Positions 1 to 7,977 of a DNA stretch of 44,678 bases are shown here, one piece after another. Source of the stretch: an uncultured Erysipelotrichaceae bacterium. GTDB lineage: Bacteria; Bacillota_I; Bacilli_A; Erysipelotrichales; Erysipelotrichaceae. Position numbers and translations under genes: made by a program. Location: positions 1-44,678 of the forward strand of contig CANSQL010000020.1 in NCBI GenBank assembly GCA_947649125.1. Direction: 5' to 3'. The stretch's first letter is position 1; the number at the start of each line of letters is the position of its first letter. The notes below the pieces were generated by a model. The model was given only the letters and a program-made list of their open reading frames with translations, made no database searches and was not told the origin of the DNA.

Positions 1-9
1 TAAGCGCTT

Positions 10-43
10 CTCCTTACCGCATAGAAGCGGCACCATGATTATA
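10..43 (-). promoter_or_regulatory. Possible leader of a divergent gene lying off the left edge
   Basis: Read on the minus strand there is a TATAAT hexamer (38-43) followed by an AAGGAG ribosome-binding-like sequence (10-15), about 9 bases from the window edge. This looks like the 5' leader of a gene transcribed leftwards whose start codon lies just outside. No convincing -35 box is visible, so this is tentative. Confidence 0.25.
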
Positions 44-311
44 ACATAAAAACATTCAAATAATACCATAAAATAGATATATTTATGAAATAAACAACAT
101 TAATATATTTCTGATTAATGGTTACATAATTCCGCTCTATAATTTATATACACCGCAAAAAACAAGTTCCCCGATTTTTTATTCATTTCCCATCATATCA
201 CATAATTTTTCGCATAGTATGATGCCCCTTCTTAAAATAGAACCGAAATCATTCGTAATATTGTGAGCGGCTTTGCGAATGCAGCCCGTTATAGTATACC
301 CGGTGATATCA
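44..311. other. AT-rich intergenic region before feoA
   Basis: About 270 bases without a gene. The only structure seen is a 7-base inverted repeat CATCATA (191-197) / TATGATG (218-224). No clear Fur-type box or consensus promoter for feoA could be recognised. Confidence 0.4.
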
Positions 312-536
312 ATGAAACTGACAGACGCAAAGATGAAAAAGTATTATCGCATCACAAATTTAGAATTTGATCGCATCAGTGAAAAGCGAATGATCTGTAT
401 GGGAATGTATCCGGGAGCATGTATCAGTATCGAGCGAAAAAACCAATCAAAAGCAGTTATGCTTGTATACGTATGCGGGAATTTGATCATGCTGCGCTAT
501 CGGGATGCACAAGGAATTGAGGTGGAGCTGTTATGA
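312..536 (+). CDS. feoA: Ferrous iron transport protein A (FeoA)
   Basis: This is a 74-residue cytoplasmic SH3-like protein of the FeoA family, the small partner of the FeoB iron(II) permease. The order of segments is typical: an N-terminal KLTDAK strand, a central MGMYPGACISI turn (the usual LGLxPGxxV motif of the family) and a C-terminal LRYRDAQGIEVEL strand. I chose the ATG at 312 because GGTG (302-305) precedes it at a good distance and the length fits the family; a TTG at 273 would add 13 residues without a ribosome binding site. The end overlaps the feoB start by 4 bases (ATGA), which indicates translational coupling. The family is clear; regulation by iron is expected but no operator is visible. 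Confidence 0.88.
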   Translation: MKLTDAKMKKYYRITNLEFDRISEKRMICMGMYPGACISIERKNQSKAVMLVYVCGNLIMLRYRDAQGIEVELL

Positions 537-2620
537 AAACAAAAAGAGTAGTATTTGTCGGAAACCCCAATGTCGGAAAAAGCGCATGGATCAACGGCTT
601 ATCCAATGCTCATTTTAAGGTGGGGAATTGGCCCGGTGTTACCGTAGCCAAAAAAGAAGCGCTCGTCGAGTGGCAGAATCAGAAATATGAGCTGGTTGAT
701 TTACCGGGAACCTATCAGCTTGAGGACGGAAAAAGCGAGGAAGCAATCACAGCACGCTATTTAAGGGATGAAGCTGTTGATTTGATCGTCAATGTCGTTG
801 ACGCAACCAATCTTGCGCGAAATTTATATTTAACGCTGAAGCTCAGGCAATATCAAATACCGATGATTATCATCTTTAACTTTATGGACGAAGTAAAACG
901 ATATCACATCGCTATAGATTTCAAGCAGCTTACGCAAAAGCTTCAGACACCGATTTATCCTTACAGTGCCTTTGATGCAGAAGGAATCAAAATCGTTAAG
1001 CAGGCAATTATTGAATGCACCGAAGAAACGGTGTACTATGCTCCCTGTATCGCTGAGGAGCGAACCGAGGCCTATTTATCGATTTTGCGTTATTTAAGAA
1101 AGCGGACACCGCTTTATATGGAGCTGAAGGAAAATGAGCTTGCCTTACTGGCATATGATTTGCTTTATCAAAAGCCGCAGGCAACGGCACAGCTGAGGGC
1201 ATGGCAGCTTGATGTGCCGTCAGCGAATGAAAGATATCATGAGGATGTTGATTTATATCATTACGTAGAGGAATTGATGGCTTATGTATCCGACAATGAA
1301 AATCGCTTGGCGAATACAAGGCGATTGGATCGAATTCTGCTTCATCCGGTATATGGCATGATTTCGCTGGCGATGATTTTATCACTGTTGCTGCTGTTTG
1401 TATTTCAGGGCAGTGCGCCTTTTAACGATTTCATTGATTTCTGTATCAATGATATGCTGATGCGCTATGCCAATGCTCTGTTTTCCTTTCTGCCTGCAGG
1501 GGCTAAGGATTTGCTGCTGCACGGTATCATTGCCGGAGTCGGGGGAGTGCTCGTTTTTATTCCGCTGATGAGCTTTTTGACCTTTGCGCTTTCCTTGCTG
1601 GAAGAAAGCGGCTATATGGCACGCATCGCTTATTTGTTGGATCACGCGATGCAGCGCTTTCATCTCAACGGCAAAAGCTTCGTATCACTGCTGCTCGGCT
1701 TCGGCTGTAATGTTCCCGCCATCTATGCGACAAGAACGCTCAATAATGAAAAACAAAAAAAGCTGACGGCATTGCTTGTACCGTTTATGTCCTGCGGCGC
1801 CCGATTACCTGTATATATGCTGTTTGCGGCTGCCTTTTTTCGCTCCAAAGCGCCCTTGATGATTTTAAGCATTTACGGTATCGGGATTTTTATCGCCCTT
1901 ATCGTTGCACTGATCTGTTCGCATTTTGACCGCTTTCATGACGATGAGCTGCTGCTGATGGAGCTGCCGCCGTATCGTATGCCGGCATTCAAGGTCATCG
2001 GGCATAAGGTAGTACAAGAGGTAAAGCATTATATACATAAAGCCTTTCGCGTTGTGCTTTGGGCAATGATTGCTTTATGGGCCTTGTCCTATTTTCCTAA
2101 CGGAAATACTCAAACAAGCCTGATTGCGCAGCTTTCAAAAACGGCAGCTCCGCTCTATGAGCCGCTCGGCTTCGGCAGCCGTTGGGAATGCGTGGCGGCA
2201 CTTCCGGGCAGTATCGTCGCAAAAGAAACAGTCGTCGGCTTTATGGATCAAACACTGCTGCAGGAGGCAAGAGCGGAAATTGCCGATATCGATCCGTTGA
2301 ATGATATCACCGAGACAGCACATGCCTTTCAAAGCGCCTGTATCGACTTTACGAAGGCTTTTTTACCGCATTCAATCCAAGAGCCTCAAAATGATTCGCT
2401 CGTGTCCGCAATCAAAGGGCTGTGGAGCGATGATTTGGCCAATGCCCGTGCCTTCTCTTATATGGTGTATCTGCTGCTTTCCATTCCCTGTGTAATGAGT
2501 TTACAGGCCCTATGGCGAGAATACGGATGGCGCTTACTGCTGCTTTCAATCGCATTGATGCTGGTTATTCCTTATATGACCTCATTAGTGATATTTCAGC
2601 TCTTATCGCTTGTTATGTAA
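533..2620 (+). CDS. feoB: Ferrous iron transport protein B (FeoB), G-protein-coupled permease
   Basis: FeoB takes up iron(II) across the cytoplasmic membrane under low-oxygen conditions. The 695-residue protein starts with a GTPase domain: G1 GNPNVGKS at residues 10-17, a VT pair in the G2 region (36-37), G3 DLPG at 56-59 and a G4-like NFMD near residue 120. A helical linker follows, then a polytopic membrane domain. Within that domain the conserved gate segments are present: LLGFGCNVPAI with its Cys, and MSCGARLPVY. The C-terminus is hydrophobic and no FeoC gene follows. The start overlaps feoA by 4 bases. A hairpin terminator begins at its stop codon, so feoAB appears to be a two-gene operon. 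Confidence 0.96.
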   Translation: MKTKRVVFVGNPNVGKSAWINGLSNAHFKVGNWPGVTVAKKEALVEWQNQKYELVDLPGTYQLEDGKSEEAITARYLRDEAVDLIVNVVDATNLARNLYLTLKLRQYQIPMIIIFNFMDEVKRYHIAIDFKQLTQKLQTPIYPYSAFDAEGIKIVKQAIIECTEETVYYAPCIAEERTEAYLSILRYLRKRTPLYMELKENELALLAYDLLYQKPQATAQLRAWQLDVPSANERYHEDVDLYHYVEELMAYVSDNENRLANTRRLDRILLHPVYGMISLAMILSLLLLFVFQGSAPFNDFIDFCINDMLMRYANALFSFLPAGAKDLLLHGIIAGVGGVLVFIPLMSFLTFALSLLEESGYMARIAYLLDHAMQRFHLNGKSFVSLLLGFGCNVPAIYATRTLNNEKQKKLTALLVPFMSCGARLPVYMLFAAAFFRSKAPLMILSIYGIGIFIALIVALICSHFDRFHDDELLLMELPPYRMPAFKVIGHKVVQEVKHYIHKAFRVVLWAMIALWALSYFPNGNTQTSLIAQLSKTAAPLYEPLGFGSRWECVAALPGSIVAKETVVGFMDQTLLQEARAEIADIDPLNDITETAHAFQSACIDFTKAFLPHSIQEPQNDSLVSAIKGLWSDDLANARAFSYMVYLLLSIPCVMSLQALWREYGWRLLLLSIALMLVIPYMTSLVIFQLLSLVM

Positions 2621-2650
2621 AAGCACTGCTTTCATTCGCAGCGCTTTTTT
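2619..2650 (+). terminator. Rho-independent terminator of feoAB
   Basis: An AAAAGC-A-CTGC arm pairs with GCAG-C-GCTTTT around an 8-base loop and runs into a T tract. It overlaps the feoB stop codon. Confidence 0.75.
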
Positions 2651-2680
2651 GTTTTCATGACAGGAAATCACTGCGTTTCA

Positions 2681-2708
2681 TTGAAACTTTGAAAAAAAAG
2701 GTTATAAT
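2681..2708 (+). promoter_or_regulatory. SigA-type promoter of the NAD salvage operon
   Basis: TTGAAA (2681-2686) and a perfect TATAAT (2703-2708) are separated by 16 bases. It lies directly after the feoB terminator and about 50 bases before the pncA start. Confidence 0.75.
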
Positions 2709-2722
2709 AATACATAAGAAAA

Positions 2723-2742
2723 TACGATACCAGTGTATCGTA
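2723..2742. promoter_or_regulatory. Perfect inverted repeat, candidate operator of pncA-pncB
   Basis: TACGATAC (2723-2730) and GTATCGTA (2735-2742) form a perfect 8-base inverted repeat with a 4-base spacer. It begins about 15 bases after the -10 box, so it sits at or just after the transcription start and just before the ribosome binding site. The position suits a repressor operator or an RNA hairpin. The regulator is unknown; NiaR and NrtR control NAD salvage in related bacteria, but I cannot assign the motif to either. Confidence 0.5.
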
Positions 2743-2757
2743 AAAAGGAGTGAGCTT

Positions 2758-3378
2758 ATGGCAAGAATAAAGACAGAACTATTACAGAGCTATCCCAAGC
2801 TGCAGTCAACAGAGTTAAAAAATCCGATCATATTCGCAGTTGATATGGTAAACGGCTTCATCAAAGAAGGAGCACTGAGCGATCAAGCAATTTCGGCATG
2901 TGTACAGCCGATCAAGGAGCTTTGTGACATATTGGATTGTCATCGCATTTTTGTGAATGATTCTCATCCGCCCAAGACAAGAGAATTTAAATCCTTTCCG
3001 AAGCATTGTGTAATCGGTACAACAGAAAGTGAAATCGTCCGTGAGCTGAAGCCTTATGCCGAGGAAGTCTTTCCTAAAAACAGCACGAATGCGTTTTTAT
3101 GTGAAGCATTTAAGGAATTTTTAGATGAGGAATTTTACTATTATAATGATTTCATCATTACCGGCTGCTGCAGCGACATTTGCATTTTACAGTTTGCCTT
3201 AAGTTTACAGGCGTATTTGAATGAACATAATGAATGTGATAAACGAGTCATCGTACCGTTGAACTGTATTGATACCTATCATATTGAGAGAGTTCACGAT
3301 GCGATGGAAAATAATGCTTTCGCAATTCAAAATATGAGCGCTAACGGGATTCATATCGTAAGCGAAATTAAGGAATAG
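2758..3378 (+). CDS. pncA: Nicotinamidase (isochorismatase-family cysteine hydrolase)
   Basis: This enzyme deamidates nicotinamide to nicotinate, the first step of NAD salvage. The 206-residue protein carries the family triad: Asp29 in AVDMVNGF, Lys107 in FPKNSTNAF and the nucleophile Cys142 in GCCSDIC. Likely metal ligands are Asp68 and His70 in NDSHPP, with His83 in PKHCVIGT matching the usual PxHCxxGT segment. The open frame extends upstream to 2512 inside feoB, but the ATG at 2758 is chosen because AAAAAGGAG precedes it and a promoter lies between. The next gene, 6 bases downstream, uses its product. Confidence 0.88.
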   Translation: MARIKTELLQSYPKLQSTELKNPIIFAVDMVNGFIKEGALSDQAISACVQPIKELCDILDCHRIFVNDSHPPKTREFKSFPKHCVIGTTESEIVRELKPYAEEVFPKNSTNAFLCEAFKEFLDEEFYYYNDFIITGCCSDICILQFALSLQAYLNEHNECDKRVIVPLNCIDTYHIERVHDAMENNAFAIQNMSANGIHIVSEIKE

Positions 3379-3384
3379 TGATAT

Positions 3385-4866
3385 ATGAAAAATTTTGATG
3401 AAAAGTATGATTTTCGTGATGCGCGCAATTTAAGCATGTGCATGGATTTCTATGAGCTGACAATGAGCCAGTGTTACTTCAACAGCGATGCCAAGGATAA
3501 GATCGTCAGCTTTGATTTATTTTATCGCAAGAATCCCGATAACGGCGGCTATGCGGTATTTGCCGGCTTAGAGGAAATTATCGGCTTTATCCAAAATCTG
3601 CACTTCAGTGATGAGGATATCGCTTATTTAAGATCACTTCATACATTCAGTGAGCCGTTTTTGGATTATCTTCGACATTTTATCTTTACCGGAGATGTCT
3701 ATGCGGTGAAAGAGGGAACTCCGGTTTTCCCGTATGAACCGTTGATTCGTGTCAGAGCAAGATTGATCGAAGCACAGATTTTGGAAACCGCAATGCTTTT
3801 GGTAGTCAATCATCAAACCTTGATTGCGACAAAGGCGAAACGAATCGTAAGAGCGGCACAGGGAAGGGCAATTATGGAATTCGGTGCCAGACGTGCGCAT
3901 AACTTTGACGCAGCCAATTACGGTGCCAGAGCGGCTTATATCAGCGGTGCGGCAGGAACAGCAACCACATATGCGGGACAAAAGTTTGATATTCCGGTAC
4001 TGGGGACGATGGCTCACTCCTTTATTCAATCCTTTGACAGCGAATATGAAGCATTTCTTGCCTATGCGAAAACCTTTCCTGACAGCTGTACGGTGCTGTT
4101 AGATACGTATGATACACTGCGCAGCGGTTTGCCGAATGCAATACGCTTGGCAAAGGAATATTTAGAGCCTAACGGGTATCGATTGGCAGGAGTACGCATC
4201 GATTCGGGCGATATGGCATATTTATCAAAAAAGATTCGGGAAGCTTTAAACGCAAACGGCATGAACGATACTAAAATCGTCGTATCCAACTCTTTAGATG
4301 AATACTTGATTCAATCATTGATTTCTCAAGGAGCGCAGATTGACAGTATGGGTGTCGGAGAAAACCTTGTCTGCAGTAAAAGCACGCCGGTATTCGGCGG
4401 TGTCTATAAGCTGTCCTCGGTCATGGAAAACGGTGAAATGATTCCTAAAATAAAGGTCAGTGAAAATATTGAAAAGGTAACCAATCCCGGCTTTAAGAAG
4501 CTGTATCGTATCTATGACAAGGAAAGCGGAAAGGCGATTGCCGATCTTATGACTCTATATGAGGAACAGATTGACAGTGAAAAGGATTTGACGATTTATC
4601 ATCAGATGAATACTTGGAAAAATAAAACGCTGAAAGGCGGAAGCTATACGCTGTGTGATTTACTGGAGCCGATCTTTATCGACGGCAAACTTGTTTATGA
4701 TGTACCGAAACTGCAGGAAATTCGCTCCTACAGTGAAAGTGAATTTGCCAAGCTGTGGGATGAGGTACTGCGCTTTGAATTTCCGCAGGTCTATTATGTG
4801 GATTTAAGTGAGCGCTTATTAAAGCTGAAGCTCTCGATGCTGGAGGATATCAAGCATGTCAAATAA
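3385..4866 (+). CDS. pncB: Nicotinate phosphoribosyltransferase
   Basis: The enzyme makes nicotinate mononucleotide from nicotinate and PRPP with ATP use, the second step of NAD salvage after nicotinamidase. The 493-residue length is typical for the Firmicutes form. Recognisable segments are the N-terminal DFYELTMSQCYF, FGARRAH near residue 166, and GTMAHSFIQ at 207-215, whose His211 matches the phosphorylated histidine of the family. The GVRIDSGDMAYLSK and GVGENLVCSKSTPVFGGVYKL segments form the phosphate site. It lies 6 bases after pncA, and its last codons overlap the next gene by 11 bases, so the three genes form one transcript. Confidence 0.95.
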   Translation: MKNFDEKYDFRDARNLSMCMDFYELTMSQCYFNSDAKDKIVSFDLFYRKNPDNGGYAVFAGLEEIIGFIQNLHFSDEDIAYLRSLHTFSEPFLDYLRHFIFTGDVYAVKEGTPVFPYEPLIRVRARLIEAQILETAMLLVVNHQTLIATKAKRIVRAAQGRAIMEFGARRAHNFDAANYGARAAYISGAAGTATTYAGQKFDIPVLGTMAHSFIQSFDSEYEAFLAYAKTFPDSCTVLLDTYDTLRSGLPNAIRLAKEYLEPNGYRLAGVRIDSGDMAYLSKKIREALNANGMNDTKIVVSNSLDEYLIQSLISQGAQIDSMGVGENLVCSKSTPVFGGVYKLSSVMENGEMIPKIKVSENIEKVTNPGFKKLYRIYDKESGKAIADLMTLYEEQIDSEKDLTIYHQMNTWKNKTLKGGSYTLCDLLEPIFIDGKLVYDVPKLQEIRSYSESEFAKLWDEVLRFEFPQVYYVDLSERLLKLKLSMLEDIKHVK

Positions 4867-5518
4867 GGCAGAGAAGCGTTTAAAAAGCATATTATATCTA
4901 CTTGTGCTTATCTATGTGATAACGCTTGTTATCGGCTTTTATTTAAATTATCAGAATCATGATACAAATGCGCTCGGCATGGTATTTGTCGCATGCTTAA
5001 CACCGCTTATTGTACCGTTATTGTTTCGGCTGTTGCATCTTGTGCCTGTATATGAAATCTATATCTGTAATATCCTTTTTGTTTATTTCGCTTCACTTAT
5101 CGGTTCCGGCTTTCACGGCTATTCACAGCCTTATTTTGATAAGGTCGTTCATTTTTTCAGCGGCTTGATCTTCACGATTGTTTCCATGTTAATTTTTATG
5201 ATGATAAAAAAAGTATCACGTATTAAGGATCGCAATGATTATCATTTATTTTTGATCTTTATGAATACGGCAAATCTTGCCATAGCGGTATGCTGGGAAT
5301 TTTATGAATATGCGATGTTAATCTTTTTTAACAATGACTGCATTAACCATTATACACAAGGTGTTCATGATTCCATTACCGATATGCTTTGTGCATTTGT
5401 CGGCGGTCTGATCATTACGGCACTTACGGCATATGCGTATCAGCATAATAAAAATAACTTTATAACGAATCTGTGTGAGAAATTTTATCGTTTAAATATT
5501 GAAAAAAAGAGTAAATAA
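4856..5518 (+). CDS. YjdF/DUF2238-like integral membrane protein
   Basis: A 220-residue protein with about five to six hydrophobic helices. The segments DKVVHFFSG, AVCWEFYEYAM and HDSITDMLCAFVGG resemble the pattern of the YjdF (DUF2238) membrane family: Asp and His in one helix, WExxE in another, then a DxxxDM stretch before the last helix. No biochemical function is known for that family. Its start lies within the 3' end of pncB (11-base overlap), which suggests co-translation with the NAD salvage enzymes, but a transport role for a pyridine is only a guess. A VanZ-like fold is an alternative reading. Confidence 0.55.
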   Translation: MSNKAEKRLKSILYLLVLIYVITLVIGFYLNYQNHDTNALGMVFVACLTPLIVPLLFRLLHLVPVYEIYICNILFVYFASLIGSGFHGYSQPYFDKVVHFFSGLIFTIVSMLIFMMIKKVSRIKDRNDYHLFLIFMNTANLAIAVCWEFYEYAMLIFFNNDCINHYTQGVHDSITDMLCAFVGGLIITALTAYAYQHNKNNFITNLCEKFYRLNIEKKSK

Positions 5519-5520
5519 AG

Positions 5521-5556
5521 AAAGAAAACAAGTGTTATGCGTCACTTGTTTTCTTT
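5521..5556. terminator. Bidirectional terminator between convergent genes
   Basis: A perfect 14-base stem (5521-5534 with 5543-5556) encloses an 8-base loop, with A and T tracts on the two sides. It can end transcription from both directions. The right arm also encodes the last residues of the minus-strand hydrolase, whose stop codon is in the loop. Confidence 0.85.
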
Positions 5557-6365
5557 TGCATTCTGTTTTGTCGCCCATAAACCTTTAATATATCCTCAGC
5601 CTCGGGAAAGCCTTGATCGATGACAATTTGATCATGAATAAATAAGGTGATGATGCGATAAACCTCTTGACTGACTGTTTGATCCATCAATAAGCGATGA
5701 TGTCCGTTATGCAGAATAATCAGCTTCTTATTCTCATGCGGAATACGATCATATGCGTAAACACTGCTTTTTACACTGATGACCTCATCTTCATCTCCGT
5801 GCAGTAGCAATACCGGACAATTTACGTTTTTGATATAGGCTTTCAGATTTTTAATGACACTTGTAAAGGCGTTATAAAACGGTTTCGGTATTTCAATCTC
5901 ATAATCATGCGATCCTGAATCACTGCCGCCGAAAATGGAAGTGGCACCCTTGGTAATAACGGAAGTGATCGCATCGACATTGATATATTGAAAAGCCGGT
6001 GCTAATAAAATCAGTTTTTTTACACTGCCGGAGGTAGCGGCTAAATAGGAAGCAATCACACCGCCCATCGAAAAGCCGATCAAATAAATGTCTTTTCCCG
6101 CTAATTCCTGTTCATTGATTACGAGCTTGGCACGACTGACCCATTTTTGCCAATCACAATCTGTTTCATCAAATAAATCATAGAGATCAAACTGAATGAC
6201 TTCAAACTGTTTCATAATCGGATCATTTTTTGCCCATAAGGCGAAATGATCCATTTCGTGTTTCCTTCTGCGTCCGTATCCGTGTACGGTGATAATCACC
6301 GGTGTTTTTCTTGTAGTTGTTTCATTATGATTGGGCTTTAACAATGCCTTCAATTTCTCCAGCAT
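5535..6365 (-). CDS. Alpha/beta hydrolase (serine esterase/S33-like)
   Basis: This 276-residue protein has the features of a cytoplasmic alpha/beta-fold serine hydrolase. The oxyanion-hole segment VHGYG is near residue 28, the nucleophile elbow is GFSMGG with Ser99, an acidic residue lies in LLHGDEDEV (Asp191 or Asp193), and the catalytic His is in HNGHHRLL (222 or 223). The fold family is clear, but the substrate is not; carboxylesterases and monoacylglycerol-lipase-like proteins share this pattern. It has no signal peptide. It is transcribed alone from its own promoter with a GGAG ribosome binding site. Its C-terminal codons form one arm of the shared terminator. Confidence 0.82.
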   Translation of the reverse strand: MLEKLKALLKPNHNETTTRKTPVIITVHGYGRRRKHEMDHFALWAKNDPIMKQFEVIQFDLYDLFDETDCDWQKWVSRAKLVINEQELAGKDIYLIGFSMGGVIASYLAATSGSVKKLILLAPAFQYINVDAITSVITKGATSIFGGSDSGSHDYEIEIPKPFYNAFTSVIKNLKAYIKNVNCPVLLLHGDEDEVISVKSSVYAYDRIPHENKKLIILHNGHHRLLMDQTVSQEVYRIITLFIHDQIVIDQGFPEAEDILKVYGRQNRMQKKTSDA

Positions 6366-6388
6366 TCAATCAGCTCCTTTCTTTGCAC

Positions 6389-6418
6389 ATTATATCATAA
6401 AAGCCGCTGTGCTTGTAA
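6389..6418 (-). promoter_or_regulatory. Promoter of the minus-strand hydrolase
   Basis: On the minus strand TTACAA (6413-6418) and TATAAT (6389-6394) are separated by 18 bases and lie just upstream of the AAGGAG site and the ATG at 6365. Confidence 0.6.
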
Positions 6419-6549
6419 GCTTATGCATGATTATTTTAGGAAGGCTGTTTTAATTGTGACTTGTTTTACGTTTAAAAATAGATACTATCTTTTTTTGTTC
6501 GCTTTTTTTAATCATTCAGGTTATAATATAGCCTGATTTGAGGATGATT

Positions 6550-7302
6550 ATGAAAAAGAAAGCAACCGTTTTGATTCAGCACTTAGAGGCTGTATATACT
6601 ATGTATCCAAAGCGAAATACGATAAAGCGTCATGCCTTTATCGCTGTTTATCATGACCGGATTTTAAAAATCGGAAACGGTTTGGGAAGTGAATTTATCG
6701 ATAAGGATACAAAAATTATCGAAGGTAGAAATCATATAGCGCTGCCCGGTTTAATCGATATTGATGTCAGAAGTGAAGCGCTGAAGCAACAAACAAGTGA
6801 TACGCCGTATCAGCTGCAGAGCTTAAGCGGGACGCTGCTTCGTCACGGCACGATGTTGATTCATAATGAAATGGTATTGAGTGAAGTCAAAGAACAGCTG
6901 CGCCATCCGAGTATGATCGATGTACATACAAAGCCTTGTCAAAGCAAGGCAGAAATATGCCGACCGCTGACAATGAAATATGACTTTTATGATAACAAAA
7001 AGCCTTTTTGTATCAGCTGCGGCTATCATAGTGAGCCTTGTCTTGATCAATTGCTTTGTGCAAAACTGTACGCAAAACAACATGGTATATCCGATCTCAC
7101 TCATGTGCTGGCTGCCTGTACGTTATATCCCGCTCGTGCGCTCGGATTAAATGATTACGGCATTTTAAAGCAGGGCGGAAAAGCAAATATTCTGTTATTT
7201 TCGGGAAAGGAATTATCGCAGGTCATGAAGCGCTTTTACGGTGATGAATTGATTCATGTCATTAAGGATGGTATTCGCTTCTATCCTAATCCGATAATTT
7301 AG
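6550..7302 (+). CDS. Degenerate amidohydrolase-like protein lacking metal-binding histidines
   Basis: The 250-residue protein matches the two ends of the amidohydrolase superfamily (imidazolonepropionase/dihydroorotase type). The N-terminal beta-sandwich half is present (AVYHDRILKIGNG, then ALPGLIDIDVR). The C-terminal part THVLAACTLYPARALGLNDYGILKQGGKANILLF is the usual ATLNPARALG/GxLxxGKxADLV segment. The HxH metal motif that normally follows PGxxDxH is replaced by IDIDVR, and much of the catalytic barrel is missing: family members are usually about 400 residues. It is therefore probably inactive as a metal hydrolase or has taken another role. The ATG at 6550 is chosen over upstream starts because GAGG lies 6 bases before it. 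Confidence 0.6.
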   Translation: MKKKATVLIQHLEAVYTMYPKRNTIKRHAFIAVYHDRILKIGNGLGSEFIDKDTKIIEGRNHIALPGLIDIDVRSEALKQQTSDTPYQLQSLSGTLLRHGTMLIHNEMVLSEVKEQLRHPSMIDVHTKPCQSKAEICRPLTMKYDFYDNKKPFCISCGYHSEPCLDQLLCAKLYAKQHGISDLTHVLAACTLYPARALGLNDYGILKQGGKANILLFSGKELSQVMKRFYGDELIHVIKDGIRFYPNPII

Positions 7303-7361
7303 CTGTTTCGACACAAAGTATCTTTTAACTTTCATATACTACCTATATGGAGGTGAAGCAG

Positions 7362-7829
7362 ATGGAAATCATCGCTCATGAAAAAGATGGGGATAAGATT
7401 TTATTAACAAGTGATTATTGTCCCAATCCGGCAATGAAAAACGCCTTTCAAACACAATTTTTTACGTGTACCTTGCGCAGTATCGAATTAAGTAACCAAA
7501 AGCTTCGTCAATATGTTGTATCAGAGGAAGCCATGTTTATTTGTCTGCATATAACAATTCAAAATCATACGAATGAAATCCTGACAATGTTCAAGGAAGA
7601 TTTTTATATCCGTTTCGATGATGAGGGTCCCTTTGAACCGGAAGAGGAATTTGATGTGGCACACCAACTTCCCGATACGTATGCACTGAAGCCGAATGAG
7701 ACAAAGCGCGGCTGCTTGGTGTTTATCGTAGCGGCAAATACGAAAAGGCTGACATTCAGCTATACGGAATATTTTGATGATGACAGTGAGGGGAAAACTT
7801 ATCGTTTGAAATATCAATTACGAAAATAA
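7362..7829 (+). CDS. Small DUF4352-like beta-sandwich protein
   Basis: A 155-residue acidic protein without a signal peptide or membrane segment. The segment AMFICLHITIQNHTNEILTMFKEDFYIRFDDEGPF, followed by YALKPNETKRGCLVFIV, resembles the DUF4352 Ig-like fold found in many Firmicutes surface proteins. In that fold a 'vxvxvxNxs' strand precedes a 'gelxpGexxxGxlxFxvp' strand. The usual lipoprotein leader of that family is absent. The ATG at 7362 is preceded by GGAGGTGAAGC; a start at 7347 would overlap its own ribosome binding site. Function is unknown, and it seems to be the last gene before the T-box leader. Confidence 0.5.
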   Translation: MEIIAHEKDGDKILLTSDYCPNPAMKNAFQTQFFTCTLRSIELSNQKLRQYVVSEEAMFICLHITIQNHTNEILTMFKEDFYIRFDDEGPFEPEEEFDVAHQLPDTYALKPNETKRGCLVFIVAANTKRLTFSYTEYFDDDSEGKTYRLKYQLRK

Positions 7830-7942
7830 AACGACTGGTTTTTTCATATGAATCCTGTATTGATCAAGGCTTTTTTGTATTTATGCGTTAAAGCTGAATG
7901 CATCTTTTATTAAGATTTGCGATAATAAAAAACAAAAAAAGA

Positions 7943-7971
7943 TTGACGATATGAAAAAAATGCGCTATCAT
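7943..7971 (+). promoter_or_regulatory. Promoter of the metNIQ T-box transcript
   Basis: TTGACG (7943-7948) and TATCAT (7966-7971) are separated by 17 bases, placing the start of transcription near 7978, immediately before the T-box structure. Confidence 0.75.
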
Positions 7972-7977
7972 TATGAA

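Noticed and set aside
273-311. Upstream TTG start for feoA
   Set aside because: No ribosome binding site precedes it, and the ATG at 312 has GGTG at the right distance and gives the normal family length.
1-311. Fur box upstream of feoA
   Set aside because: No sequence close to the GATAATGATAATCATTATC consensus could be found.
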